Counted from the first letter of the stretch, positions 1 to 8,009 are shown. The stretch: DNA of 15,379 nt from Comamonadaceae bacterium (GCA_947374105.1 CANCAO010000008.1:1-15379), one strand, 5' to 3'. Made by a program: numbers and translations. Notes: generated from the sequence alone by a model not told the origin.

Positions 1-1481
1 CCGATGCGCATGTCCTTGCCCGGCTCTTGGGGCTTGCCGGGTTCGGTGTATTCGTCGCGTTGACCATTGCCATTGGTGTCCAACACCAGTGAGGTCCAGC
101 CCTGAGACTTCTCGATGTCGCCGGTTTCGTCCAGCATCTTGGTATTGATCCAGCCGACATTGCCGCCGCCACCGCCCGTGCTGGCCCAGACCGTCTCATT
201 GGCGTCATAGCCGAACTGTAGGTGGTGCGAGCCGAAGCAGGTCTGATACGCGGTGTACTTGCCCGTTTTGGGGTCGTACATCGTCACGCGGCGATTGGTG
301 CTGTTGAGCGGAAACTCAACGGCTGACGGATGGCTCGATCCTTTTTTGCAAAAGTCGGGGTTATCCGGTTTGTGGCCTGTGGCCGCAAGCCAGACGCGGC
401 CCTGGCGATCAATCATTGAGTTGTGGTTGTTGGCGCGGCTGTCCCAGATGTTTTCTTCACCCCAATAGGCCGATGGTTGCAAGATCTCGACCGAGCCAGC
501 GTTGCCAGGGCCGAGTGCCAGCGGCATGTCTGGTGTGGTTGGCAGTACAAAATTGGTCGCCACATTCTTGACCGGATCCAGGATGGGCATGTCATTGCAG
601 GCGTGTTCACACTGCCCATAGAGCGGCCCATAGCCGTTGACCGTCGGATAACGACGGTCGGTGGAGACCAGATCATGTAGATACTGCTTTTCGTTGTGCC
701 AGTCACGCAGCGTGATGACAATGTTGCGCTCGACGCCTTGGGGACGAGTCGGCTTGGTGTGCGGCAACTCGCCCTTGGCGACGCGCTCTGTCCAGTTACC
801 CAGGTACTTGTAGGGCATTCCACCCAACTGGCCCGCAGCGAGCAAGGTCATATTCTCGCCCGCTTGTCCCGACTGAATTCGGCGAATCCACGCCTCGGCG
901 TGGCTCGATTTGCCTTCGAGGTGGTACTTTGGAATGGTGCGGGTTGAGAGTTGGCCTAACTGATGACAGCCGACACAGCCATTGTTCTTCATGACATTGA
1001 GGTAGTCGGTGAGCTTGACGTTTTCAGGCGCATCCTTGCTGCCAAACACCTTGGCATCGGGGATGTTCATCATCGAATACCAATAGATCGCCGGGTAGTA
1101 TTGCGCCGCAGCTGTTGCGTTGGGTGCAGGCACGGCTTTGAGGTCAAGCAGCTTGCCGGGCAGGCTCTTTGTTTTCGGCGAATCGACAAGGCCATACCCG
1201 CGCACCCACACATCGTAATTAGCCTTGGGCAGATCGGGGATCACGTATCGACCCTTATCGTCGGTGACGACGATGCGGATGAAACGAACCGGCAGATCGC
1301 GCGTTTCCGCAATGACCCAGACGCCCGCCTCCGGCCCCTTGGGCCCGCTGACCACACCGCCAATGTCATCGCTGTCGATGGCAACCTTTGCGCTCTGTTG
1401 TGCCAGTAGCGAGGTCGGCGCCAACAGGCCGATGGCCGCAATGCCGATGGCGGTGACGCCCGCTAAGAAAATCTTTCGCAT
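1..1481 (-). CDS. Exported carboxypeptidase-regulatory-like / c-type cytochrome / Vgb-like propeller protein (3' end cut by window edge)
   Basis: I translated the minus strand from the ATG at 1481 and found no stop to the left edge, so at least 493 codons are present and the C-terminus is missing. Residues 1-28 form a signal peptide (MRK, long hydrophobic stretch, ending near LLAQQ), which implies export to the periplasm. Residues about 40-115 look like a carboxypeptidase-regulatory-like Ig fold (GVWVIAE, DDKGRYVIPDLP). A single heme-c motif CVGCH lies at residues 169-173, where the His would be the proximal heme ligand. The rest resembles a streptogramin-lyase (Vgb) type beta-propeller, with repeats such as MIDRQGRVWLAATG. 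A GGAG ribosome site lies just upstream. It is divergent from glcD, with 96 bp between the starts. Substrate is unknown; an electron-transfer or sugar/lactone-linked periplasmic role is inference only. Confidence 0.8.
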   Translation of the reverse strand, partial: MRKIFLAGVTAIGIAAIGLLAPTSLLAQQSAKVAIDSDDIGGVVSGPKGPEAGVWVIAETRDLPVRFIRIVVTDDKGRYVIPDLPKANYDVWVRGYGLVDSPKTKSLPGKLLDLKAVPAPNATAAAQYYPAIYWYSMMNIPDAKVFGSKDAPENVKLTDYLNVMKNNGCVGCHQLGQLSTRTIPKYHLEGKSSHAEAWIRRIQSGQAGENMTLLAAGQLGGMPYKYLGNWTERVAKGELPHTKPTRPQGVERNIVITLRDWHNEKQYLHDLVSTDRRYPTVNGYGPLYGQCEHACNDMPILDPVKNVATNFVLPTTPDMPLALGPGNAGSVEILQPSAYWGEENIWDSRANNHNSMIDRQGRVWLAATGHKPDNPDFCKKGSSHPSAVEFPLNSTNRRVTMYDPKTGKYTAYQTCFGSHHLQFGYDANETVWASTGGGGGNVGWINTKMLDETGDIEKSQGWTSLVLDTNGNGQRDEYTEPGKPQEPGKDMRI

Positions 1482-1520
1482 TGTCATTTCTCCGGTGGGG
1501 TAGATGAACTTGATGAAAAA

Positions 1521-1526
1521 ATTATA
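1521..1526 (-). promoter_or_regulatory. Possible -10 box in the divergent intergenic region
   Basis: The minus strand carries a perfect TATAAT here, 39 bp upstream of the ATG of the exported cytochrome-like protein. With a 17-bp spacer the matching -35 position reads GTGTGC, a poor fit to TTGACA. The site is therefore a candidate only and may need an activator. No comparable plus-strand promoter for glcD was obvious in the same 96 bp. Confidence 0.35.
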
Positions 1527-1577
1527 CTTACGCGGTATGCAGCGCACACCTAGCTTTAACCCTTAGCCTGAGACTCT

Positions 1578-3080
1578 ATGAACGCCCCCACTTCTTCCTC
1601 TCAAGCTGAGGCATTTATCCGCAGCACCCGCCAAGCGCAAGTGGTGGCCGCCCTGCAAGCCGTTCTGCCCGCCCACGCCCTGCTCTGGCACAACGAGGAC
1701 ACCACGCCTTATGAGTGCGATGGCCTGACCGCCTACCGCCAGCGCCCACTGGTCGTGGCCTTGCCGGAAACCGAGGCGCAGGTACAGGCTGTGCTCAAGA
1801 CCTGTCATGCCTTGGCTGTGCCCGTGGTGGCACGCGGAGCGGGCACCGGACTGTCTGGCGGAGCCATGCCACATGCGCTGGGGGTCACACTCAGCCTAGC
1901 CAAGTTCAATCGCATCCTCAAGGTGGATGCCATCAGCCGCACGGCGGTGGTGCAAGCGGGTGTGCGCAACCTGGCCATCAGCGAAGCCGCAGCGCCCTAC
2001 GGTCTGTACTACGCACCTGACCCGTCCAGCCAGATCGCCTGCACCATTGGCGGCAACGTGGCCGAGAACTCGGGCGGCGTGCATTGCTTGAAATACGGCC
2101 TCACCGTGCACAACGTGCTCAAGGTGCGCGGCTACACCGTGGAGGGCGAGCCGATTGAGTTTGGCAGTGACGCGCTGGATGCCTCGGGGTATGACTTGCT
2201 TAGTGTTTTCATCGGCTCCGAGGGCATGTTGGCCATCACACTGGAAGTCACCGTCAAGCTCGTGCCCAAGCCGATGTTGGCGCGCTGCATCATGGCCAGC
2301 TTTGATGACTTGCGCAAAGCGGGCGACGCCGTGGCCGCCGTGATTGCGGCGGGCATCATCCCCGCCGGGTTGGAGATGATGGACAAGCCCATGACCGCCG
2401 CCGTAGAAGACTTTGTGCATGCCGGTTACGACCTGAGCGCCGCTGCCATTTTGCTGTGCGAGAGCGACGGCACACCGGAGGAGGTGGAGGAAGAAATTGG
2501 CCGCATGACGGCGGTTCTCAACAGCGCCGGAGCCACCGCCATTGCGGTGAGCCGCGATGAAGCCGAGCGCCTGAAGTTCTGGAGCGGCCGCAAAAACGCC
2601 TTCCCCGCCAGTGGCCGCCTGGCGCCCGACTACATGTGCATGGACTCCACCATCCCGCGCCGCCGCTTGGCCGACATCCTGCTGGCCATAGCCGAGATGG
2701 AGAAAAAATACGGGCTCAATTGCTGCAATGTGTTCCATGCCGGAGACGGCAACCTGCACCCCTTGATTTTGTTCGACGCCAACGACCCCGATCAACTGCA
2801 CCGCTGCGAACTCTTCGGTGCCGACATTCTGGAAACCAGCGTCGCCATGGGCGGCACAGTGACGGGTGAGCACGGCGTGGGCGTGGAAAAACTCAACTCA
2901 ATGTGCGTGCAGTTTTCTGCTGCTGAAAACGAGCAGATGCTGGGCGTCAAACGCGCCTTTGACCCGCAAAGTTTGCTCAACCCCGGCAAGGTCATCCCCA
3001 CGCTCAACCGCTGTGCCGAGTACGGCAAGATGCTGGTGCGCGGAGGGCAGATTTCGCACCCGGATTTGCCCCGGTTTTAA
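1578..3080 (+). CDS. glcD: FAD-linked glycolate/D-lactate oxidase subunit GlcD-like
   Basis: This 500-residue protein belongs to the GlcD/D-lactate dehydrogenase flavoprotein family, which oxidises 2-hydroxyacids such as glycolate or D-lactate to 2-oxoacids. The FAD-binding (PCMH) domain spans about residues 57-230, with GAGTGLSGGA at 87-96 and the flavin-contacting stretch DPSSQIACTIGGNVAENSGG at 148-167. The FAD-oxidase C-terminal domain follows, with FHAGDGNLHP at 386-395 and TGEHGVGVEK at 429-438, both family hallmarks. Length and ends are normal. Only a weak Shine-Dalgarno is visible before this ATG, but the start matches the usual N-terminus. In the classical system GlcD works with GlcE and the Fe-S protein GlcF. 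Neither follows here; lrgA starts 26 bp after the stop. The exact substrate (glycolate versus lactate or another hydroxyacid) cannot be fixed from sequence. Confidence 0.9.
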   Translation: MNAPTSSSQAEAFIRSTRQAQVVAALQAVLPAHALLWHNEDTTPYECDGLTAYRQRPLVVALPETEAQVQAVLKTCHALAVPVVARGAGTGLSGGAMPHALGVTLSLAKFNRILKVDAISRTAVVQAGVRNLAISEAAAPYGLYYAPDPSSQIACTIGGNVAENSGGVHCLKYGLTVHNVLKVRGYTVEGEPIEFGSDALDASGYDLLSVFIGSEGMLAITLEVTVKLVPKPMLARCIMASFDDLRKAGDAVAAVIAAGIIPAGLEMMDKPMTAAVEDFVHAGYDLSAAAILLCESDGTPEEVEEEIGRMTAVLNSAGATAIAVSRDEAERLKFWSGRKNAFPASGRLAPDYMCMDSTIPRRRLADILLAIAEMEKKYGLNCCNVFHAGDGNLHPLILFDANDPDQLHRCELFGADILETSVAMGGTVTGEHGVGVEKLNSMCVQFSAAENEQMLGVKRAFDPQSLLNPGKVIPTLNRCAEYGKMLVRGGQISHPDLPRF

Positions 3081-3106
3081 GCGAGCCACCGCAACATGCG
3101 CACCCA

Positions 3107-3448
3107 ATGAACGGCTTGCGCGGCTTTGCCTGGTTGCTGGCCCTACAGTCGAGCGGTGAGCTGTTGGCGCATGGCTTGCACTTGCCCTTCCCCGGCCCCG
3201 TGGTGGGCATGGTGCTCTTGCTGGCCGCGCTGAACTTTGCCATCGTGCGCGAGCAGGTAGCGGCTTGCGCCGAGTTTTTGCTGGCCCACTTGTCGCTCTT
3301 GTTTGTGCCCGTCGGCGTGGGGGTGATGACGCACCTGGGCCTGCTCAGCGCGCACGGTTGGCGCATTTTGCTGGTGATCGTGCTGTCCACCTGGATTGGC
3401 TTGGCGGTGACGGCGCTCGTCTTGCGCGCCAGTTGGAGGGGGCGCTGA
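3107..3448 (+). CDS. lrgA: CidA/LrgA family membrane protein
   Basis: This is a 113-residue, very hydrophobic protein with about four predicted membrane helices. The family signatures LPFPGPVVGMVLLLA (residues 26-40) and LSLLFVPVGVGVM (62-74) are both present. LrgA/CidA proteins act with an LrgB/CidB partner in the inner membrane. They were first described as holin/antiholin-like regulators of murein hydrolase activity. In Bacillus the homologous pair carries pyruvate, and in plants a fused homologue (PLGG1) carries glycolate and glycerate. It lies 26 bp after glcD and 2 bp before lrgB, so the three genes look co-transcribed. An ATG at 3096 gives only a five-codon reading frame and is not the start. 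Confidence 0.88.
   Translation: MNGLRGFAWLLALQSSGELLAHGLHLPFPGPVVGMVLLLAALNFAIVREQVAACAEFLLAHLSLLFVPVGVGVMTHLGLLSAHGWRILLVIVLSTWIGLAVTALVLRASWRGR
3435..3439 (+). promoter_or_regulatory. Shine-Dalgarno site for lrgB
   Basis: GGAGG, the core of GGAGGGGG, lies inside the last codons of lrgA, 11 nt before the ATG at 3451. It supports 3451 as the lrgB start. The same frame is open further upstream to 3265, but that part overlaps lrgA and encodes no family-like sequence. Confidence 0.6.
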
Positions 3449-3450
3449 AC

Positions 3451-4176
3451 ATGGCCAATTTTGTTGAGCTTTGGATTTACCTCTCCAGCACGCCGCTGTT
3501 TGGGCTGACGGCGACACTGGTGGTCTATGTGCTGGCCCACGCGATGTACCTGCGGCTCGGGCAAGCGCCCTGGGCCAATCCGGTGCTGTGGAGCGTGATC
3601 CTCATCGCCAGTGTGCTGCTGCTCACGCAGGTGTCTTACCCCACTTATTTTTCAGGGGCGCAATTCATCCACTTCCTGCTGGGGCCGGCCGTGGTGGCGC
3701 TGGCTTGGCCGCTGTGGCAACGCCGGGTGGAACTGCGGCAACGCTGGGCACCTGTGCTGCTGGCGGCGCTGGCGGGCGGTGCTGCGTCTGCGGGCTCTGC
3801 CCTGGCATTGGGCTGGGCCGTGGGACTGCCGCTGGACGTGCTACTGTCGCTGGCCTCCAAATCGGTCACCGCACCTGTGGCCATGGGCATTGCCGAAAAA
3901 ATTGGTGGCATACCTGCCTTGGCCGCCGTGTTTGCCGTGCTCACCGGTATTGTGGGGGCTCTGAGCGGCAAGTATCTGTTTGATCTGTTGCGCATCTCTA
4001 CTGCCCCGATGGGCTGGATGGCCCGCGGTTTTGCTTTGGGCACCACCTCGCATGGACTGGGCGCTGCGCGCGCCATGCAGGTCAACGCCGACGCCGGGGC
4101 TTACGCCGGTCTGGCTCTGGGCTTGCAGGTGGTGCTGGCGTCGCTGCTGATACCTTTGGTGTTTCGGTGGTTTTAG
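3451..4176 (+). CDS. lrgB: LrgB/CidB family membrane protein
   Basis: This 241-residue polytopic inner-membrane protein carries the two most conserved LrgB blocks: SKSVTAPVAMGIAE at residues 136-149 and GFALGTTSHGLGAARA at 193-208. About six to seven hydrophobic segments are visible. It is the obligate partner of the LrgA-like protein encoded just upstream; the stop and start are separated by 2 bp. Together they likely form a small-molecule carrier or a murein-hydrolase regulator. Direct linkage to a glcD-type oxidase favours transport of glycolate, lactate, glycerate or pyruvate, but that is inference from context and from the plant PLGG1 and Bacillus PftAB homologues. Family assignment is secure and substrate is not. 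Confidence 0.92.
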   Translation: MANFVELWIYLSSTPLFGLTATLVVYVLAHAMYLRLGQAPWANPVLWSVILIASVLLLTQVSYPTYFSGAQFIHFLLGPAVVALAWPLWQRRVELRQRWAPVLLAALAGGAASAGSALALGWAVGLPLDVLLSLASKSVTAPVAMGIAEKIGGIPALAAVFAVLTGIVGALSGKYLFDLLRISTAPMGWMARGFALGTTSHGLGAARAMQVNADAGAYAGLALGLQVVLASLLIPLVFRWF

Positions 4177-4196
4177 TGCATTAAGTTTGCACCAAA
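4172..4196. terminator. Hairpin between convergent lrgB and DUF1275 gene, possible terminator
   Basis: The inverted repeat GTGCA(TTAAGTT)TGCAC occupies 4176-4192. It extends by three A-T pairs (TTT/AAA) across one mismatch. It lies at the end of lrgB, between two convergent genes. On the plus strand a run of five T follows about 12 nt later (4207-4211), further than in a standard intrinsic terminator. Function is therefore uncertain. Confidence 0.35.
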
Positions 4197-4209
4197 CTAG
4201 GGTGGCTTT

Positions 4210-4980
4210 TTACCCTCGGGCTTGCGCTCTCGCTTTCGTAAGGTAGTCCCTGATGTCGTCTGCGGCGGGCACGCTAGCGACGACAACCAATATAAGAGCA
4301 AGTGGAACTGTCATTGCATAGCCTAAATGCTGGAATCCGAGGGCGCCGACAATGCCACCTAAAAGAAATGCCATAACAAGTAGTGAAAGAATCAACAGGC
4401 GTTCTCTGTCCGCCGTGACGCGTAGTGAATCGTCGGTCTGTAGGCGGTTCCAGTACATCAATTTCCCCAGTTCGATACCAATGTCTGTGACGAGTCCGGT
4501 CACGTGAGTGGTTCGGATCTCCGATTTGGAAACTTTGGAGATAACGGCATTTTGAAGGCCCATGATGAAGCATAAAAGCATCACTGTTGCTGACACAAAT
4601 AAGCCTTGAATCATTGATATTTGCGCTCCGATTACGCCAAAGACTAGCAATAGCGCCGCCTCTAGAAGCAGTGGCAATGCGTACAAACTCTTGAGTTGGC
4701 GTCGTTTGGCGTAGTTCACCAGAATCGCCGATGTGGCAGCTCCGAAAAGAAATGAAGTCAATGCACCCAAAGCCCCTGCAGCGAGCGAAAGTTGTCCGAG
4801 AACGAGATAGTCGGCCACCGAGGAAACCATGCCGGTCATGTGAGACGTATATTGCTTGACAGCCAAGAACGCTCCCGCGTTGGTTGCACCGGCGATGAAT
4901 GCCAACGTCCAGCCTAGATCCCGATTTGCGCGGGTAGTTCGATCTCTCCCGGTCAGGCGGCGTGCGTAGTCGATTGGCAT
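4210..4980 (-). CDS. DUF1275 (YoaK-like) membrane protein
   Basis: This 256-residue protein has about six hydrophobic segments. The DUF1275 hallmarks are clear: AGATNAGAFLAVKQYTSHMTG at residues 30-50 and the second copy-like block GLQNAVISKVSKSEIRTTHV at 141-160, followed by TGLVTDIGIELG. The family is widespread in bacterial inner membranes and has no established biochemical role. The ATG at 4980 is the first possible start, because an in-frame TGA lies four codons upstream; no strong ribosome site precedes it. The gene is noticeably less GC-rich than glcD or the Bug gene, with mixed third positions, which could hint at separate acquisition. It follows yggS on the same strand with a 70-bp gap, so co-transcription is possible but not evident. 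Confidence 0.88.
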   Translation of the reverse strand: MPIDYARRLTGRDRTTRANRDLGWTLAFIAGATNAGAFLAVKQYTSHMTGMVSSVADYLVLGQLSLAAGALGALTSFLFGAATSAILVNYAKRRQLKSLYALPLLLEAALLLVFGVIGAQISMIQGLFVSATVMLLCFIMGLQNAVISKVSKSEIRTTHVTGLVTDIGIELGKLMYWNRLQTDDSLRVTADRERLLILSLLVMAFLLGGIVGALGFQHLGYAMTVPLALILVVVASVPAADDIRDYLTKARAQARG

Positions 4981-5050
4981 CCTGTATTCTCACTCACAGA
5001 TCAGCCGCCAATGGTCTTGTGATACCTAAGAAGTATTGCATACGCTGTAT

Positions 5051-5767
5051 TCAAGTCACCGAGTGGCGATCACCAAAAATCGCTGATCCTACCCGTACTA
5101 TCGTACTGCCCGCATGGATGGCGGCTTCCAGATCGGCGCTCATACCCATGGAGAGTGTGTCGAGGGATAAGCCCTCGTGATTGATCTTGTTAAACAAATC
5201 CTTGGCAACGGTAAATACTGCAAGAGCAGCTATAAAATCAGGAGCATTTTCAGGGATGCACATGAGGCCTCTGAGTCTCAAGTTGGGTAGTTTTGCCACC
5301 GCTTGTGCCAAGCCCAGTACCGCATCTGGTTCCACCCCCGACTTGTTGACCCCACCGTCCACGTTCACCTGTAAACATATGTTTAAGGGAGGCAAGTGGG
5401 GGGGGCGCTGTTCGCTCAGGCGCTGCGCAATTTTGAGCCGATCAACCGACTGTGCCCAGTCAAAATTCTCCGCCACGAGACGTGTTTTGTTGCTCTGAAT
5501 TGGGCCTATGCAATGCCACTCGATTGGTGAAATAAGAGAAAGGGCCAGAAGTGACTCACGCACGGCTGTCATTTTCTCAACCGCCTCAGCGATGTAGTTC
5601 TCACCAAATGCCGTCTGCCCGGTCGCAATGGCTTGAACAACTGCATCAGCGCCAAAGGTCTTTGAAACAGCCAGTAACTTCACCGTGCCGGGCGCACGCC
5701 CGGCCGCAAGACACGCGGTTTCAATTCGGGCGCGAACGGTTTGGATATGGGCGGCAATCATGGTCAT
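5051..5767 (-). CDS. yggS: YggS/PROSC family PLP homeostasis protein
   Basis: This is a 238-residue member of the YggS/PLPBP family: an alanine-racemase-like TIM barrel that binds pyridoxal phosphate and controls PLP and amino-acid homeostasis in the cytoplasm without known catalysis. The PLP lysine lies in LLAVSKTFG. With the ATG at 5767 it is residue 36, the same number as in E. coli YggS, which supports this start over a longer open frame reaching 5845. An ATG two codons further in (5761) is almost equally possible. Other family motifs are FGENYIAEA, the HCIGPIQSNK block, LSMGMSADLEAAIHAGST and VRVGSAIFG near the C-terminus. It is divergent from pilT with 37 bp between the starts, an arrangement common in beta- and gammaproteobacteria. 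Confidence 0.93.
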   Translation of the reverse strand: MTMIAAHIQTVRARIETACLAAGRAPGTVKLLAVSKTFGADAVVQAIATGQTAFGENYIAEAVEKMTAVRESLLALSLISPIEWHCIGPIQSNKTRLVAENFDWAQSVDRLKIAQRLSEQRPPHLPPLNICLQVNVDGGVNKSGVEPDAVLGLAQAVAKLPNLRLRGLMCIPENAPDFIAALAVFTVAKDLFNKINHEGLSLDTLSMGMSADLEAAIHAGSTIVRVGSAIFGDRHSVT

Positions 5768-5795
5768 AATTGTCCAGCAATAAACACTAACCCGC

Positions 5796-5800
5796 GAGGA
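5796..5800 (+). promoter_or_regulatory. Shine-Dalgarno site selecting the GTG start of pilT
   Basis: GAGGA lies 4 nt before the GTG at 5805. The N-terminus produced from that GTG matches PilT family proteins, and the next in-frame ATG would remove about 26 residues. GTG is therefore taken as the real start. Confidence 0.6.
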
Positions 5801-5804
5801 ATCT

Positions 5805-6848
5805 GTGGACATCACCCAACTGCTGGCCTTTAGCGTCAAAAACAAAGCCTCGGACCTTCATCTCTCGGCCGGTCTGCCCCCCATGATTCGCGTGCACGGC
5901 GACGTGCGCCGCATCAATGTAGAGCCGCTGGATCATAAGCAGGTGCATGCCATGGTGTACGACATCATGAACGACAGCCAGCGCAAGCACTTCGAGGAGT
6001 TTCTTGAAATTGATTTTTCATTTGAGATTGATGGCTTGGCACGTTTTCGGGTCAATGCTTTCAATCACCAACGTGGCGCGGGTGGTGTTTTCCGTACCAT
6101 TCCCAGCAAAATCTTGTCATTAGAACAACTCAACGCACCGAAGATTTTTGCTGATCTAGCGATGAAACCACGCGGTATGGTGCTGGTCACTGGGCCAACC
6201 GGTTCAGGCAAGTCCACCACGCTCGCGGCTATGGTCAATTACCTCAATGAGAACGAGTTTGGTCACATTCTCACAGTTGAAGACCCCATTGAATTCGTTC
6301 ATGAATCCAAAAAATGCCTAATTAACCAGCGTGAAGTCGGCCCTCACACACTGAGCTTTGCGGCCGCCCTCAAGTCCGCATTGCGCGAAGACCCGGACGC
6401 TATTTTGGTAGGCGAAATGCGTGACCTGGAGACTATTCGGCTGGCCATGACGGCCGCCGAGACCGGACACCTGGTTTTCGGGACATTGCACACGTCCAGC
6501 GCCGCCAAGACGATTGACCGGATTATTGACGTGTTTCCGGCTGACGAAAAAGAGATGGTACGTGCCATGTTGTCAGAGTCGCTGCAAGCGGTGATTTCTC
6601 AAACTTTGTGCAAAACCAAAGATGGCCAGGGCCGTATTGCCGCGCACGAAATAATGTTGGGCACACCCGCCATCCGCAATCTGATTCGTGAGGCCAAAGT
6701 GGCCCAGATGTACTCCAGCATACAGACCGGCAACGCTGTGGGCATGCAGACGCTGGACCAAAACCTGATCGACCTTGTCAGGCGCAACCTCATCACCCCG
6801 GCCGAAGCCCGCAGTAAAGCCAAGCTGCCTGAAAATTTTCCTGGATAG
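5805..6848 (+). CDS. pilT: Type IV pilus retraction ATPase PilT
   Basis: This 347-residue cytoplasmic hexameric ATPase powers pilus retraction and twitching motility. An N-terminal PAS-like domain covers about residues 1-100. The RecA-like domain has Walker A GPTGSGKST at 130-138, the Asp box around ILTVEDPIEF at 155-164, Walker B with DAILVGEMRD at 198-207, and the His box GHLVFGTLHT at 221-230. The C-terminal AIRNLIRE motif, diagnostic for PilT and needed for retraction in studied homologues, is intact. Length is standard. It starts with GTG, preceded by GAGGA. pilU follows after 6 bp, so the two are almost certainly co-transcribed. Confidence 0.97.
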   Translation: MDITQLLAFSVKNKASDLHLSAGLPPMIRVHGDVRRINVEPLDHKQVHAMVYDIMNDSQRKHFEEFLEIDFSFEIDGLARFRVNAFNHQRGAGGVFRTIPSKILSLEQLNAPKIFADLAMKPRGMVLVTGPTGSGKSTTLAAMVNYLNENEFGHILTVEDPIEFVHESKKCLINQREVGPHTLSFAAALKSALREDPDAILVGEMRDLETIRLAMTAAETGHLVFGTLHTSSAAKTIDRIIDVFPADEKEMVRAMLSESLQAVISQTLCKTKDGQGRIAAHEIMLGTPAIRNLIREAKVAQMYSSIQTGNAVGMQTLDQNLIDLVRRNLITPAEARSKAKLPENFPG

Positions 6849-6854
6849 AACCTT

Positions 6855-7991
6855 ATGGAACGCGACTTAGCCAGCAAATTCATTAACGATCTGCTCAAGC
6901 TGCTGATAAGCCGCAGCGGTAGTGACTTGTTTATCACGTGTGATTTCCCCCCTGCCATCAAGGTTGATGGCAAAGTGACCAAGGTCTCAGCTCAGCCCTT
7001 GAGCGCTGCGCACACATTGGCGCTGACACGCTCCATCATGAACGACAAGCAGGTGGCCGAGTTTGAACGCACTAAGGAATGCAATTTCGCCATTGCGCCG
7101 CCAGAAATTGGTCGCTTTCGCGTCAACGCTTTTGTACAACAGGGCAAGGTGGGCATGGTGCTTCGGGTTATCCCCACGGTCTTGCCCACCATTGACTCAT
7201 TGGGCATGCCTCAAGTACTCAAAGACGTTGTCATGGCCAAGCGCGGTCTGTGTATTTTGGTGGGAGCCACGGGCTCGGGCAAATCGACCACCTTGGCTGC
7301 TTTGGTAGATTGGCGCAATGAGAAATCGTTTGGTCACATCATTACTATTGAAGACCCGGTAGAGTTTGTGCACGCTCATAAGAACTGTGTCATCACGCAA
7401 CGCGAGGTGGGCCTTGACACCGACAACTGGGAAATTGCTCTCAAAAATACGCTGCGCCAAGCCCCCGACGTGATATTGATGGGCGAGATTCGGGACCGCG
7501 AAACTATGGAGCATGCCGTTGCCTTTGCTGAAACCGGTCATCTGTGTTTGGCAACGCTTCACGCCAACAGCGCCAATCAAGCTTTGGATCGCATCATCAA
7601 TTTTTTCCCCGAGGAACGACGTGCACAACTGTTGATGGATCTCTCGCTCAACCTGCGAGCCTTGGTCTCGCAGCGCCTAATTCCCCGGCAAGACAGCAAA
7701 GGCCGTGTAGCGGTCGTCGAGGTTATGCTCAACTCTCCGTTGATCTCCGACCTGATTTTTAAAGGCGATGTCACAGAGATCAAGGAGATCATGAAGAAAA
7801 GCCGAGGCGCGGGCATGCAGACTTTTGACCAGGCCCTGTTTGATGCGTATGAAGCTAACACGATCACCTACGAAGACGCCTTGCGCAATGCCGATTCGGT
7901 CAATGACTTGCGCTTGCAGATCAAGCTCAACAGCGTGCGCGGTCGCGCGCCTGACCTGAGTGCGGGTACTGAAAACTTTTTAATTGTTTGA
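6855..7991 (+). CDS. pilU: PilT-like accessory retraction ATPase PilU
   Basis: This 378-residue paralogue of PilT assists PilT-dependent pilus retraction at the inner-membrane base of the type IV pilus. Walker A is GATGSGKST at residues 137-145, the Asp box ITIEDPVEF at 163-171, Walker B DVILMGEIRD at 205-214, and the His box GHLCLATLHA at 228-237. It lacks the AIRNLIRE motif found in PilT, and the C-terminus is longer; both are typical of PilU. Location 6 bp after pilT is the conserved arrangement. A dehydrogenase gene starts only 18 bp after its stop and may be read through from the same transcript. Confidence 0.96.
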   Translation: MERDLASKFINDLLKLLISRSGSDLFITCDFPPAIKVDGKVTKVSAQPLSAAHTLALTRSIMNDKQVAEFERTKECNFAIAPPEIGRFRVNAFVQQGKVGMVLRVIPTVLPTIDSLGMPQVLKDVVMAKRGLCILVGATGSGKSTTLAALVDWRNEKSFGHIITIEDPVEFVHAHKNCVITQREVGLDTDNWEIALKNTLRQAPDVILMGEIRDRETMEHAVAFAETGHLCLATLHANSANQALDRIINFFPEERRAQLLMDLSLNLRALVSQRLIPRQDSKGRVAVVEVMLNSPLISDLIFKGDVTEIKEIMKKSRGAGMQTFDQALFDAYEANTITYEDALRNADSVNDLRLQIKLNSVRGRAPDLSAGTENFLIV

Positions 7992-8009
7992 TTTTCACTG
8001 TTCCACACC

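Noticed and set aside
413..1441. Several open frames of 80-150 codons on both strands in the first 1.4 kb
   Set aside because: They are shadows of the minus-strand exported cytochrome/propeller protein that runs off the left edge.
1896..2873. 325-codon open frame on the minus strand opposite glcD
   Set aside because: It lies wholly antisense to a clear FAD oxidase gene. The translation is rich in His, Gln and Gly without any domain, as expected from the complementary frame of GC-rich coding DNA.
3265..3450. N-terminal extension of lrgB by 62 codons
   Set aside because: It overlaps lrgA in another frame, encodes Arg/Ala-rich sequence and is not part of the family; the ATG at 3451 has a GGAGG site.
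4274..4993. 239-codon minus-strand frame overlapping DUF1275 in another frame
   Set aside because: The DUF1275 frame shows the conserved family motifs; the overlapping frame is Arg/Ser/Cys-rich without membrane segments.
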